The notes under the pieces were generated by a model that saw nothing but the letters and a program-made list of their open reading frames with translations, was not told where the DNA came from and searched no databases. This document shows positions 9,720 through 18,120 of a stretch of DNA of 64,000 nucleotides, in pieces. Where the stretch lies: assembly GCA_030684815.1 (NCBI GenBank), contig JAUXXQ010000120.1:1-64000 (forward strand). Direction: 5' to 3'. Source of the DNA: Methylobacter sp. (GTDB lineage: Bacteria; Pseudomonadota; Gammaproteobacteria; Methylococcales; Methylomonadaceae). Every line of letters starts with the position of its first letter. Position 1 is the stretch's first letter. Position numbers and translations under genes: made by a program.

Positions 9720-10559
9720 ATGCACAGCATAAAATCCGTGCTGGACGAAGCCGCAGCTACATTGGCTTCAGTCTCCGACTCGGCCATGCTTGATGCCGAG
9801 ATCCTGCTCTGCCAAGCGCTGGACAAATCCCGCTCCCATCTTCGCGCCTGGCCGGACAAACTATTACAGCCCGGACAGCTGGCGGTTTTCAGAACGCTAC
9901 TTGAACAGCGCCAGCAAGGCAGGCCTATCGCCTACATCACCGGCCAGCGGGAATTCTGGTCGCGGGATTTTCAGGTCAGCCCCGACGTGCTGATCCCAAG
10001 ACCCGACACCGAGCTGCTGATTGAGCTTAGCCTAGCATTGATACCGGCTGAGCAGCCCTGCACAATCCTCGATTTGGGCACCGGCTCCGGCATTATCGCC
10101 ATCACCCTGGCCGCCGAACGCCCGCAGGCACAGGTCAGCGCCATCGATTTCAGCCTAGCCGCCTTGGACATCGCCCGGCTCAATGCCGACCGGCACAAGC
10201 TAAGCAATATTGAGTTTTACCGCAGCGACTGGTTTGCCAGCGTCCCCGCGACAAAATTCGACCTTATTATCAGCAACCCACCTTATATCGCCGAAGATGA
10301 CGCCCACTTACAACAAGGCGACGTCCGCTTTGAACCGCGAACCGCCTTGTCCGCACCGGAACAAGGGCTTGCCGACATTAGAATGATCGCCACCGCTGCC
10401 CGCGATTACCTGAACCCTGGCGGACACCTGCTGATTGAACACGGCTACAACCAGCAACAGCCAGTACAAGCGCTGTTTAAGGATTTGCATTATACCAAGA
10501 TTCAAACCTATTCCGACCTATCAGGCCAACCCCGAGCAACCTATGGCCAATGGCACTAA
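9720..10559 (+). CDS. prmC: Release factor glutamine methyltransferase
   Basis: Methylates the glutamine of the GGQ motif of release factors using SAM. The 279-residue product has a helical N-terminal domain and a Rossmann methylase domain with the SAM loop ILDLGTGSGIIAITLA and the catalytic NPPY in DLIISNPPYIAEDD (near residue 185). The frame is open far upstream into prfA, but ATG 9720, 5 nt after the prfA stop, gives the standard N-terminus MHSIKSVLDEA. Operonic with prfA. Confidence 0.96.
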   Translation: MHSIKSVLDEAAATLASVSDSAMLDAEILLCQALDKSRSHLRAWPDKLLQPGQLAVFRTLLEQRQQGRPIAYITGQREFWSRDFQVSPDVLIPRPDTELLIELSLALIPAEQPCTILDLGTGSGIIAITLAAERPQAQVSAIDFSLAALDIARLNADRHKLSNIEFYRSDWFASVPATKFDLIISNPPYIAEDDAHLQQGDVRFEPRTALSAPEQGLADIRMIATAARDYLNPGGHLLIEHGYNQQQPVQALFKDLHYTKIQTYSDLSGQPRATYGQWH

Positions 10560-10582
10560 ACCCAACTTTAAAAGCTAAATTT

Positions 10583-11002
10583 ATGACAACTCAAGAGCTT
10601 ATCCAGATTCCCCGAAAACTCACCAACCAACTGCTGCATCTTGCGCAAATATCGCCGGATGCCGAAGTCTGCGGACTGATAGCCAGTAAAAACGGCATCC
10701 CAAACAGCTGTTACCCGGTCAAAAACAGCGCCGACCAACCGCAGCAGCGTTTCCAGCTTGATCCTGCCCAGCAAATTGCCGCAATGGCGAAAATGCGCGA
10801 CCAGGGCGAAGAACTGTTTGCCATCTACCATTCCCACCCCAACGCACCGGCCACGCCATCAGCCACCGATTTAGCGCAAGCCGCCTACCCCGAAGCGCTG
10901 TACTTGATTATTTCACTGGACACCAAGGGCATTCTGGAAATGCGCGGGTTTAAAATAGACCCACACTCAAGCCGCGAAATAGCGCTATCGTTGAGCGAAT
11001 AA
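10583..11002 (+). CDS. JAMM/MPN-family metallopeptidase (Mov34/PAD-1)
   Basis: A 139-residue zinc isopeptidase-like protein. The JAMM signature is complete: Glu in SPDAEVCGLIA, then AIYHSHPNAPATPSATDLAQA giving H-x-H-P...S-x2-D. Such stand-alone bacterial MPN proteins remove C-terminal residues from ubiquitin-like or sulfur-carrier proteins; the substrate here is unknown. The start is taken at ATG 10583 (MTTQELIQIPRKL); an ATG at 10550 would overlap prmC by 10 nt. It closes the hemA-prfA-prmC operon. Confidence 0.82.
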   Translation: MTTQELIQIPRKLTNQLLHLAQISPDAEVCGLIASKNGIPNSCYPVKNSADQPQQRFQLDPAQQIAAMAKMRDQGEELFAIYHSHPNAPATPSATDLAQAAYPEALYLIISLDTKGILEMRGFKIDPHSSREIALSLSE

Positions 11003-11072
11003 ACGCGCCTTTATGATCAATTAAAGCCCACGAAAAAAACAGAACAATAAGAATCAATACCTTCGCCAAAAT

Positions 11073-12372
11073 TTAAGCAACCTTGGCGTGAATTCTGCCG
11101 AGTTCAGCAGCTTCAAAAATACGATTGTCGATTAACAATTCATCGGCGTTAATGCCGATGCAATTAATAATCCGCCTCGTGTATTTCCTGGCCCTGAACA
11201 CCGCCTTCAAATCCAATATGCTTTCACTATTCAGGTGCTGTAACTGGGGCAGCAGGAGTTGCGAAAAAGTGACCATGAACATCGAAAAGTTGGCGGTATT
11301 GCCCACTTGCGTGGCTCCGACGTTCATGAAATCTTCCAGCCCCCAGTGCTGTTTGGCATCGCGGAAGTTGAATTCAATCTGGAAACGCAATGAATAATAG
11401 GTCAGCAGCAGGTCATAACTCAGGTTCAAATCATCCATCACTGAACAACAGTACTTTTGCCGTCCTGCCATTGACCAGATTGGTTTTGGCTATCACCACC
11501 ACGTTGAGCAGTTCGGGAAAATTTTTGTGCCACAGCTGAACCTGGTAAATTCGGGTTGTAACATTATTTTCCACGGTTTCGTGACAGAGCTATTGGTCGG
11601 TAAGACCGTCTACGGTGAATTTATCGCCGTATTTTTTGGGCTTGCCCCGGCCTGAGTACGGGGCAGTAGCGGGAAAATACAACGCCGAGGTATGGCGTAG
11701 CTTTGAAATTAAATGGAGCCCGGTTTGCTTAACCAGCTGCAAGCCGCCATTGTTGCCCAAAGCGCCATCGTAAACAAAATACTGGGTGCCGAGGCTGCCG
11801 ATGATCAAATTCAAGGCCAAGCGAATGCATAACTGTAACTGCAGCTGAAATGCCGACAGTGTGACCTCGGTACGGCTTTTGTTTTTGCTGCCTTTGGGCC
11901 GCCCCGGTTTTCCAGTGGGCGACTTGGCTTGTGCCGGTGCCTTTGGGGCGCTGTTTTGGGTCTCCGGACGCACCAATTGCTCCATCACCAACGGGAAAGA
12001 GCGGCGTGATTCAACATGGACTAAGGAAATGTTGATGAAACAAAGGCCGCCCACCACTTGATTTTGAATCGACGAAAAGAATTTTCCTAAACCAAAGGTC
12101 TCTTTACCGGACTTGGTGACCACCACTTCATCGCCCACCATAATCCAGGTGCCCGGCATTGCATTTAACTGACTTTTGACCAGCGCCCAGCGCAATGCCG
12201 CCCAATCGTGTACGCCGTTAAAAAAACGTTGTACGGTTCGGTAACTGCCGCCTTTTTCTGTCCAGCGCGAAATGCCCAGCATCGTGACACGTCCGGTCAT
12301 GGATACGTTGGCTTCGACAATAAGCGCCAATCGATTTAACTCACGTTGAATTAAAATAGTCTGTAGCGGTTT
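11073..12372 (-). pseudogene. Broken IS4-type transposase gene
   Basis: DDE transposase of the IS4 kind. The 5' part (from about 12372 down to 11590) holds the family start region MTGRVTMLGISRW...GSYRTVQRFF and VGDEVVVTKSGKETFGLGKF; the 3' part (11471-11073) holds the YREK motif in YYSLRFQIEFNFRDAK. An in-frame TAG follows DGLTDQ at 11587-11589; reading through it continues sensibly (LCHETVENNVTTRIYQVQLW...KVLLFSDG) to another stop near 11444, where a frameshift leads into DDLNLSYDLL. With one nonsense and one frameshift change it should be inactive. The apparent N-terminal extension MWQSVYGVV... (up to 12447) belongs to the neighbouring element. Confidence 0.85.
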
Positions 12373-12518
12373 CTCGACAGTCGTAACTTCTCCCCACTTC
12401 ATCAGCCCATAGCAATCCCTGACAACCCCATAAACCGATTGCCACAACTCACTGAGTATTCCGTTTTTTAGCAGTCGAATGCGAATAATAAGCTATCTTC
12501 GTCCTCATCGCTGCTAAT
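12373..12518 (-). mobile_element. End of a second IS (repeat of 59866-60011)
   Basis: Begins with the terminal repeat CTCGACAGTCGTAAC (12373-12387) and matches 59866-60011 almost base for base for about 146 bp, up to CTCATCGCTGCTAAT. At 59.9 kb the same sequence is one end of a 379-bp element with inverted terminal repeats, so this copy is the surviving end of a related IS. Its minus-strand coding content is the C-terminal tail AISSDEDEDSLLFAFDC. The broken IS4-type gene abuts its outer edge. Confidence 0.75.
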
Positions 12519-12920
12519 GGCTCCCCGAATTTCTCGCCACAAGCTGTTTTGGCAAGAACGGTTTAATTCCCGCGCCAACATTGGAGCCAGAATCTGGCGG
12601 ACGGTGTTTTCTGACGGCAGTTCCCGCGAGCGGGTGCGCAAATACAAGGTCGCTCGTTCTATTTTGCGGCTGGAAAAAATGCCTTTGGCGTAGCAGTAAA
12701 ACAACAGGGCCAGCATCATCTTCGGCGGATACGGTGCGCTACCACCGCCACTGTAGGCTTGCTCTATAGTACGGGTGTCCAGTTGCTCGGTAAGGTCAAC
12801 CACAAAGCGGGCCAAGCTGTTCTCATCCAGCCAGCCTTCGCAGTTACCTGGCAGGTTGATAGGTTCGTTGCGGTTAATGTCGATAAATTGCTTACTGATG
12901 GGAGTTATCCGGTTAATGAA
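12468..12920 (-). pseudogene. Chimeric transposase remnant (IS1182-like N-terminus)
   Basis: From about 12920 leftward the frame reads INRNEPINLPGNCEGWLDEN then LARFVVDLTEQL...PPKMMLALLFYCYAKGIFSSRKIERATLY, the N-terminal domain of IS1182-type DDE transposases. No ATG exists in frame: a TAA lies shortly upstream, so the start is lost. After ERATLYLRTRS the family similarity stops and the frame continues into the tail of another transposase (ENTVRQILAPMLAREL...). Of the catalytic DDE core nothing is left. It is a fusion of two decayed elements. Confidence 0.7.
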
Positions 12921-12950
12921 GAATTATTCCGGGCTATGTTAACCCAATAG

Positions 12951-13248
12951 CATTGGATTCTGGTAAGGCCGACAAACTCCTAGGACGACTCTGAAAATCG
13001 TCTTACTTCACGCCATCTCAGTGTGAACCTGATGGCAGGAGATACGCAGCAACAGCGTACCCAACGGAGAGAACACTAGATGAACAAACAAAATAAATCA
13101 AGAGCATCCTTACATCCCCCCATCTAAAGGAAGGGGCTTTACGGACTTTTTTGGTAAAATGACCAGGCTTCCCATAGAATAAAAAGGGAGCGCCTTTAAT
13201 GTGTAGCGATTTTTGCAAACCCTATTTTCTGCCAATCAGGAGCCAAAC
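12951..13248. other. Intergenic region before DUF502 gene
   Basis: About 300 bp without a convincing gene. It holds a short hairpin (GACGA...TCGTC near 12984-13002) and a purine-rich stretch around 13110-13200. The 66-codon frame on the minus strand here has no family features or ribosome-binding site and is not called. Confidence 0.4.
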
Positions 13249-13878
13249 ATGCTTAAAATCATTCAATCGAGTTTGAAATATTTCATCGTCGGAGTTTTAG
13301 CGGTTATTCCAGTTGTTATCGTTATTCAAGTGCTGGTGTTTTTGGAGACGATAGTCAGGGACTTTTTTATTTATATTTACGGCTACTCCAACAATGTCTT
13401 TATGACTGCATTGGCGTTCACCCTTTCTTTTGTCGCCATTGCCTATACCGGCTATAGGGTCACCGTATCCGAAAAAATGTGGATGCTGCATCAGGTCGAA
13501 TTATTGATTAACCGGATTCCGGTCATAAGGACGATCTATAGGGTCAGCAAAAAACTGGTCAACCTGCTCGGCAACCGGGAAGAAAGCTTGGCCAAAGAAA
13601 TTATTTTTGTTGAGTATCCCAAAGACGGCTTGTGGGTGCCAGCTTATGTCACCAATAAAATGGGGGAAATGTTGGTTGTTTATGTGCCGACTTCACCCAA
13701 CCCAACATCTGGGTTCACCATTGTTGTGCACCAGTCTAAAGTGGTCAAATCGACCATGGATATTGAAGGCGTCAGCAGTTTCATTGTTAGCGTCGGTGTT
13801 GATGTGGATGCACGGCAAAAGGATGAGTTTGAGCTGTTGGGTCGCCGGACTCTCAGCGAAATCCGCAATATTGAGTAA
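13249..13878 (+). CDS. DUF502 family membrane protein
   Basis: A 209-residue inner-membrane protein of the DUF502 family (function unknown; some plant homologues are membrane-trafficking associated). Two N-terminal transmembrane helices are visible, YFIVGVLAVIPVVIVIQVLV and MTALAFTLSFVAIAYTGYRV, followed by a soluble domain with the family signature IPVIRTIYRVSKKLV and TSPNPTSGFTIVV. ATG 13249 is preceded by GGAG (13240s), so it is preferred over the upstream in-frame ATG at 13213. Monocistronic between IS remnants and a convergent hsp20 gene. Confidence 0.85.
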   Translation: MLKIIQSSLKYFIVGVLAVIPVVIVIQVLVFLETIVRDFFIYIYGYSNNVFMTALAFTLSFVAIAYTGYRVTVSEKMWMLHQVELLINRIPVIRTIYRVSKKLVNLLGNREESLAKEIIFVEYPKDGLWVPAYVTNKMGEMLVVYVPTSPNPTSGFTIVVHQSKVVKSTMDIEGVSSFIVSVGVDVDARQKDEFELLGRRTLSEIRNIE

Positions 13879-13950
13879 AAAACCTTTATTTGCCTAAGGA
13901 GGGCTAGCTCAGCCGCTCCTTAGGTTTTCAAAGACTGATCGCCCTTCCTG

Positions 13951-14442
13951 TTAATGGATTTCGATACTTTTACGTTTGCCCTTTTCAGTTTTGGGTACTG
14001 TCACTTTCAAGAGGCCATCTTTGAATGATGCTTTGGCCTTGTCGCCATCGACATTGGCAGGCAAAGACAGCGTGCGTTGACATTCGCCCTGCGTTATCTC
14101 GCGGCGGAAATATTTGCCTTTTCCCCCTTCCTTTTTTTCTTCCTTGCTCGAGGTGCGGATAGTCACGGTCTGGTTGGCAATCGACACGTCCAAATCTTCT
14201 TTTTTAACACCCGGCAAGGCCGCCTGAATTTCGATATTGTCGTCATGGTCGATAATATCAACCTTCGGGAAACCTATTTCCGGCAAACTGGACACATTCC
14301 AGTCGAGTAAACGCGGCCATCGGCGCGAAAGGAAATCATCGAAAAAGTGATCGAATTCATCAAATGACATCAAACCGCCCAGTGATGATTTGGCTAACGG
14401 TTCAGGGTCTTGTTTTGTGGTTTTCATTTCTTTATCTGACAT
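13951..14442 (-). CDS. Small heat-shock protein (Hsp20/alpha-crystallin)
   Basis: ATP-independent holdase chaperone. The 163-residue product has a variable N-terminus (FDEFDHFFDDFLSRRWP) and a complete alpha-crystallin domain from VDIIDHDDNIEIQAALPGVK to the end, with DLDVSIANQTVTI and SFKDGLLKVTVPK. ATG 14442 with GGAG 7 nt upstream is the likely start; a TTG four codons earlier is the alternative. Downstream partner of the DUF2934 gene (33 nt apart), which suggests a stress operon. Confidence 0.93.
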   Translation of the reverse strand: MSDKEMKTTKQDPEPLAKSSLGGLMSFDEFDHFFDDFLSRRWPRLLDWNVSSLPEIGFPKVDIIDHDDNIEIQAALPGVKKEDLDVSIANQTVTIRTSSKEEKKEGGKGKYFRREITQGECQRTLSLPANVDGDKAKASFKDGLLKVTVPKTEKGKRKSIEIH

Positions 14443-14475
14443 AAACTTCTCCAAGTTATCTGCATTAATGAGCGG

Positions 14476-14682
14476 CTATAGGGGGCCGTATTGATCCAGC
14501 AAAAATGCCTGTTCAGCTTCAAGCCAGTCGTCCAGTTCATAGCCGGGGGCAAAATTTCTGTTTTCAGCCTTGTAATAGGCGAATTCGGCAATTTTGGCCT
14601 CACGTTCAGGAAAGCTTAGCGTAAAAGACTCCGTGTCAACAATTGCACTTGTTTCTGTCGCTTTTTTAACAGTTGCAGCCAT
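14476..14682 (-). CDS. DUF2934 domain protein
   Basis: A 68-residue protein with the DUF2934 pattern IAEFAYYKAENRNFAPGYELDDWLEAEQAF over its C-terminal half. Function unknown; in other bacteria this domain occurs in short proteins, often near stress genes, and here it immediately precedes hsp20 on the same strand. A CGAGGTG Shine-Dalgarno lies before ATG 14682. Confidence 0.8.
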   Translation of the reverse strand: MAATVKKATETSAIVDTESFTLSFPEREAKIAEFAYYKAENRNFAPGYELDDWLEAEQAFLLDQYGPL

Positions 14683-14829
14683 ATTTATTTCACCTCGTTA
14701 TGGTTAAGCATTGCCTTTTGGGTGCTGGGTTAGCGTTAGCTTGAGCTGCGTGCTAGCCTGCATCAGTTTAACGGGGAAAATAAGAAAAAATATGGGTGCA
14801 AATACCTACTCGCTGATCGGCGCGTTGGT

Positions 14830-15186
14830 TTATCCGGAAAACACCACATCAAAATCTTGTATCAATCCGGCAATGTCTCGGCGGCATAGCGTCTGCAACG
14901 GCAAGCACAGATCGTCAACTGTTAAACCGCGTTCCTGCAACGACTCCAGTTCGGTGTAAATGTTGTTTACATCGTAGATTTCCAGCGCTTTAAAAATAGC
15001 GGCCGTGTCCTTCATACCCGTACAGTCAGGATTTTGGCCGTTTTTCAACTGAAATACCGCATCGTCCAGCAACAACAGACTGACGTGCTGATCGAACGCG
15101 GCGGTGGTTAAAATAATGTCCAACAGCTCCTGAACGTATGCGCCGCTGTGCGGCGCTTTGCGCAGGACAAATAAATAACGTTTCAT
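14830..15186 (-). CDS. tusC: Sulfur relay protein TusC (DsrF-like)
   Basis: Subunit of the TusBCD complex that passes persulfide sulfur from TusA to TusE during 2-thiouridine formation in tRNA wobble positions. The 118-residue product begins MKRYLFVLRKAPHSGAYVQE and keeps LLLLDDAVFQLKNGQ, typical of TusC/DsrF. Start ATG 15186 lies 4 nt after the tusD stop; the longer open frame upstream overlaps tusD and is rejected. No tusB follows here. Confidence 0.88.
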   Translation of the reverse strand: MKRYLFVLRKAPHSGAYVQELLDIILTTAAFDQHVSLLLLDDAVFQLKNGQNPDCTGMKDTAAIFKALEIYDVNNIYTELESLQERGLTVDDLCLPLQTLCRRDIAGLIQDFDVVFSG

Positions 15187-15190
15187 TTCA

Positions 15191-15580
15191 TCACCCAAAC
15201 ACGATAAAGCGGTCGGCTTCCAAGGTCGCCTCGACCCACTGCCCCAAACCGGAAATGCGAAAGCCCTCAGCCAAATCATTATCCTGCTTGCCCTGCCGCT
15301 TGGCTTCGTCGCAATGCAGCAAACCGCGCCGTTGTGCAGCGGAAATGCACACCACTAAATCAAGCTGATGCAGCCGCGCCAGCTCGCTCCATTGTGCAGT
15401 GAACTGCAGTTCATCATCCGGTGGCGTCGCGTATTTGAATGCATGGTAAACGCCGTCGTGATAAAAAAACACCCGGAATATTTCATGCTGTTGGGACAAC
15501 GCGGCCTTGATAAATTGGTAGGCGCTATGGCCGGCATTAGACTGATACGGGCTGGTGTTAATTTGAATGGCGAATTTCAT
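15191..15580 (-). CDS. tusD: Sulfurtransferase TusD (DsrE-like)
   Basis: Sulfur-accepting subunit of TusBCD. The 129-residue product begins MKFAIQINTSPYQSNAGHSAYQFIKAAL and contains the active-site cysteine in LDLVVCISAAQRRGLL, where TusD carries the persulfide. The ATG at 15580 matches the family start; the frame extends 22 codons upstream without supporting features. It forms a tight pair with tusC. DsrEF of sulfur oxidisers are homologous, but no other dsr gene is present, so a tRNA thiolation role is more likely. Confidence 0.88.
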   Translation of the reverse strand: MKFAIQINTSPYQSNAGHSAYQFIKAALSQQHEIFRVFFYHDGVYHAFKYATPPDDELQFTAQWSELARLHQLDLVVCISAAQRRGLLHCDEAKRQGKQDNDLAEGFRISGLGQWVEATLEADRFIVFG

Positions 15581-16084
15581 TAATTTTTGGCGGGAGATAG
15601 CCCAACCTTCAGGTTGGGGAGAGATAGCCGCCCCCTGTTCCCGCATCCTCTTTAGTTAAGCTATCTTGTTAAAATTAGGTGCCGGCCTTTCCCGGCTGTC
15701 ATCCCGTAAGGGACTGGTAACGCGCATTTTGGTGCCTCTCCCTTCGACAATACGAATACCCCGCCCTTACTATTGCAACCATTTTGCGGCCTTCATCTGA
15801 TCCGGGCCAATGCAAATGGAACCGGTTGCTGCTGGTTGGCGCCGCCCAATAAGGTACAGCTGCGTATTTTAGCGCTGCTTTGGGTTCCCGCCCACGCTTT
15901 ATCAAGGCATTGCGGGGCAATCTGGGGCTGTGAATGGGTGAACCGTGAGTTGTAGGGTACGCAGACCGCATGTTTCCGAGATTGTTTGCGAAAAATTAGG
16001 TTTTGGCTATCGATAATGTGCTGGATTTAAGTTCTTGGGTTATAAAGTCATTACGCAGGAACAGATTGCGAGGTTACCAAAATC
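15581..16084. other. 500-bp gene-free region with small hairpins
   Basis: No credible gene. It holds a hairpin CCCAACCTTCAGGTTGGG near 15602, of a kind also seen at 51079-51099 (CCCAATCTGGAGATTGGG), and sequence whose translations in either direction are low-complexity and unlike any family. Open frames here lack start signals. Confidence 0.5.
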
Positions 16085-16291
16085 ATGACAACTTTATCCA
16101 TCCGATTGCCCGACGATATGGCGGAAAGGCTCAAGAATATCGCCAAAGTACGCGACATCAGCCTGAACAAGCTATCGGCACAAGCCTTGGCGGAAGAGGA
16201 TGCGAAGCAGCGATTTCTGGCTGCGCAATTACACGGTAATCCCAAGCGGGCGGCGCAATTGCATACACCCCCGTCGTTCATAAAGGGATAG
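16085..16291 (+). CDS. Ribbon-helix-helix antitoxin-like protein
   Basis: A 68-residue protein starting MTTLSIRLPDDMAERLKNIAKVRDISLNKL, the beta-strand plus two-helix pattern of CopG/Arc-type ribbon-helix-helix DNA-binding proteins, used by many antitoxins. The tail FLAAQLHGNPKRAAQL resembles the C-termini of HicB/Arc-like antitoxin relatives. No toxin gene (PIN, RelE or HicA type) is visible on either side, so it is solitary or orphaned. It could also be a small transcription regulator. Confidence 0.6.
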   Translation: MTTLSIRLPDDMAERLKNIAKVRDISLNKLSAQALAEEDAKQRFLAAQLHGNPKRAAQLHTPPSFIKG

Positions 16292-16629
16292 CCAAAAATT
16301 TAAAAAAATGGAAGCCAAAAAGCTGGGCAACCTAAAAGGCCATTTCGACAGCCTAGAGTCGTCCCCTTCGGGCATGAAGGGCTGCACTAAGGAATCCCAT
16401 TGCTTTAGCTGGGGGTGAATGTCAAGCAGAAAGCCGTAATTTCTCATTAATCGGAGCTAAAAAGATTATTGCCGCGAAGGGCGCGAAGAATGAAACGTCT
16501 TGTTCTTCGTGGCTTTGTGTTGAATAAAATGCCATTCAGTACCTAATGAGTTTGATGTTGCCTGTAGGCCATGGGCAATGACAGGAAACCACTTTGGCAT
16601 TTTTCCAGCGGCAAGGCCATTGCCGCACA
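16292..16629. other. Gene-free region upstream of convergent ppa end
   Basis: About 340 bp with no supported gene. It contains a weak copy-like fragment of the dispersed CACGAA family (GAAGAATGAAACGTCTTGTTC near 16481) and a GGCAATG repeat (GGGCAATGACAGG and GGCCATTGCCGC) near 16570-16625 that can fold and may terminate ppa transcription. Confidence 0.4.
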
Positions 16630-17250
16630 TTACTCCCATTCAGCAATAAAGCGGCTTTGATAATCCGCCATCGCCAGCCTAATCACTTCATGCGCTTCAT
16701 CGCGCCCGTAAACATTGGTGATTTCGCAGGAACTTTTTTCACCGGGCAAATGTTTATAGGTCAAAAAATAATGTTTCAGCCGGTTAATGTAGGATTCTGG
16801 GCAGTCTGATACATCAGTCCATTGCCGGTAAAACTCGTCGCCTTTCATGACCGCGATAATCTTGTCGTCGGCCTCGCCGCCATCGAGCAAACGGAAACCG
16901 CCAATCGGTATTGCCTGTAACAGAATGTCGCCATGAGTCACGCTGCGCTCGCTCAATACGCAAATGTCCAACGGGTCGCCATCGCCCTTGTCGACCGCTT
17001 TGCCTGATTTTAAGGCGGCAAATTCGGCAATTCGGTCGGCGCAATAGGTTTGGGGAATGAAGCCGTACAAGGTGGGAACGGTGTTGGAAAATTTTTGCGG
17101 CCGGTCGATTTTAAGGTAGCCAGTTTCTTTGTCGATTTCGTATTTGACGGTGTCGGACGGGACTATTTCGATAAAAGCGGTAACCACGCTCGGGGCATTA
17201 TCGCCCGGACTGATACCGTGCCAGGGGTGTGCTTTGTATTGTCTATTCAT
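16630..17250 (-). CDS. ppa: Inorganic pyrophosphatase (class I-like)
   Basis: Hydrolyses pyrophosphate to drive biosynthesis. The 206-residue product is a family I enzyme: VVTAFIEIVPSDTVKYEIDKETG, then the metal-binding signature GDGDPLDICVLSER (Asp cluster) and DDKIIAVMKGD. It is longer than the E. coli enzyme (176 aa) and has the YNRQYKAHPWHGI-type N-terminus found in a divergent subgroup. It lies 18 nt after thyA's stop on the same strand. Confidence 0.93.
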   Translation of the reverse strand: MNRQYKAHPWHGISPGDNAPSVVTAFIEIVPSDTVKYEIDKETGYLKIDRPQKFSNTVPTLYGFIPQTYCADRIAEFAALKSGKAVDKGDGDPLDICVLSERSVTHGDILLQAIPIGGFRLLDGGEADDKIIAVMKGDEFYRQWTDVSDCPESYINRLKHYFLTYKHLPGEKSSCEITNVYGRDEAHEVIRLAMADYQSRFIAEWE

Positions 17251-17268
17251 GGATGATGGAATGATAAG

Positions 17269-18102
17269 TTATATAGAAATCGGCGCTTTGATATGCTCAT
17301 GCGCCTGATAATCGATGATTTCAAAATCGTCATAGCAGTAATCGAAAATCGATTCCGGCCTACGCTTTATGTTTAATGTCGGCAGCGGATAAGGCTTGCG
17401 CGTTAGTTGCAAATTCGCTTGCTGCTGATGGTTCAGGTAAAGATGCACGTCGCCGCCTGTCCAAATAAAATCGCCTACCGCCAAATCGCATTGCTGGGCA
17501 ACGATATGCGTCAACAACGCATAACTGGCAATATTAAACGGCAAGCCTAAAAAGGTGTCGCAACTGCGCTGATAAAGCTGGCAGGACAATTTGCCGTCGG
17601 CGACATAAAACTGGAACAGCGCATGGCAAGGCGCCAGCGCCATTTTTCCTTGCGCGACATTCTGCTGCGGGCTGATGCTTTCGTCCGGCAAATCCGCGAC
17701 ATTCCAGGCCGAAACAATAATCCGGCGGCTGTTGGGCGTGTTTTTCAGTTGTTCGATAATGTGCTGAATCTGGTCAATATGCCGCCCGCCGGCGCTCGGC
17801 CATGAGCGCCATTGATGGCCGTACACAGGGCCTAGCTCGCCGTTTTCATCAGCCCATTCGTTCCAGATAGTGACCTTATTTTGGTGCAAAAAGTCCAGAT
17901 TAGTGCCGCCTTGTAAAAACCACAACAGTTCAACAATAATCGATTTTAAATGTATCTTTTTCGTCGTTACCAATGGGAAACCGTCCGCCAGCGGAAAACG
18001 CATCTGATGGCCAAAAATGGACAAGGTGCCGCTGCCGGTTCTGTCGCCTTTCGGACTGCCTTCGGTGATGATTTTGTCGAGTAATTCTAAATAGGCTTTC
18101 AT
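17269..18102 (-). CDS. thyA: Thymidylate synthase
   Basis: Converts dUMP to dTMP with methylene-tetrahydrofolate. The 277-residue product contains [20 protein letters not shown], the catalytic Cys in [14 protein letters not shown], the dUMP-binding [18 protein letters not shown] and the C-terminal family end IKAPISI. It is upstream of ppa, a tight pair; the partner folA is not in the window. Confidence 0.97.
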   Translation of the reverse strand: MKAYLELLDKIITEGSPKGDRTGSGTLSIFGHQMRFPLADGFPLVTTKKIHLKSIIVELLWFLQGGTNLDFLHQNKVTIWNEWADENGELGPVYGHQWRSWPSAGGRHIDQIQHIIEQLKNTPNSRRIIVSAWNVADLPDESISPQQNVAQGKMALAPCHALFQFYVADGKLSCQLYQRSCDTFLGLPFNIASYALLTHIVAQQCDLAVGDFIWTGGDVHLYLNHQQQANLQLTRKPYPLPTLNIKRRPESIFDYCYDDFEIIDYQAHEHIKAPISI

Positions 18103-18120
18103 GCGATTTTTGTTAGTTGA

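Noticed and set aside
12373..12447. Reading MWQSVYGVVRDCYGLMKWG as the true N-terminus of the IS4-type transposase
   Set aside because: This part is shared base for base with the 59.9-kb element, so it belongs to a different IS whose end abuts the gene.
13018..13218. 66-codon minus-strand frame before the DUF502 gene
   Set aside because: No start signal or conserved features; overlaps the DUF502 promoter region.
14830..15580. dsrEF of a dissimilatory sulfur operon
   Set aside because: No other dsr gene is present; the pair is better explained as tusDC for tRNA thiolation.
15699..15971. 90-codon frame in the region after tusD
   Set aside because: Low-complexity translation, no ribosome-binding site, no family.
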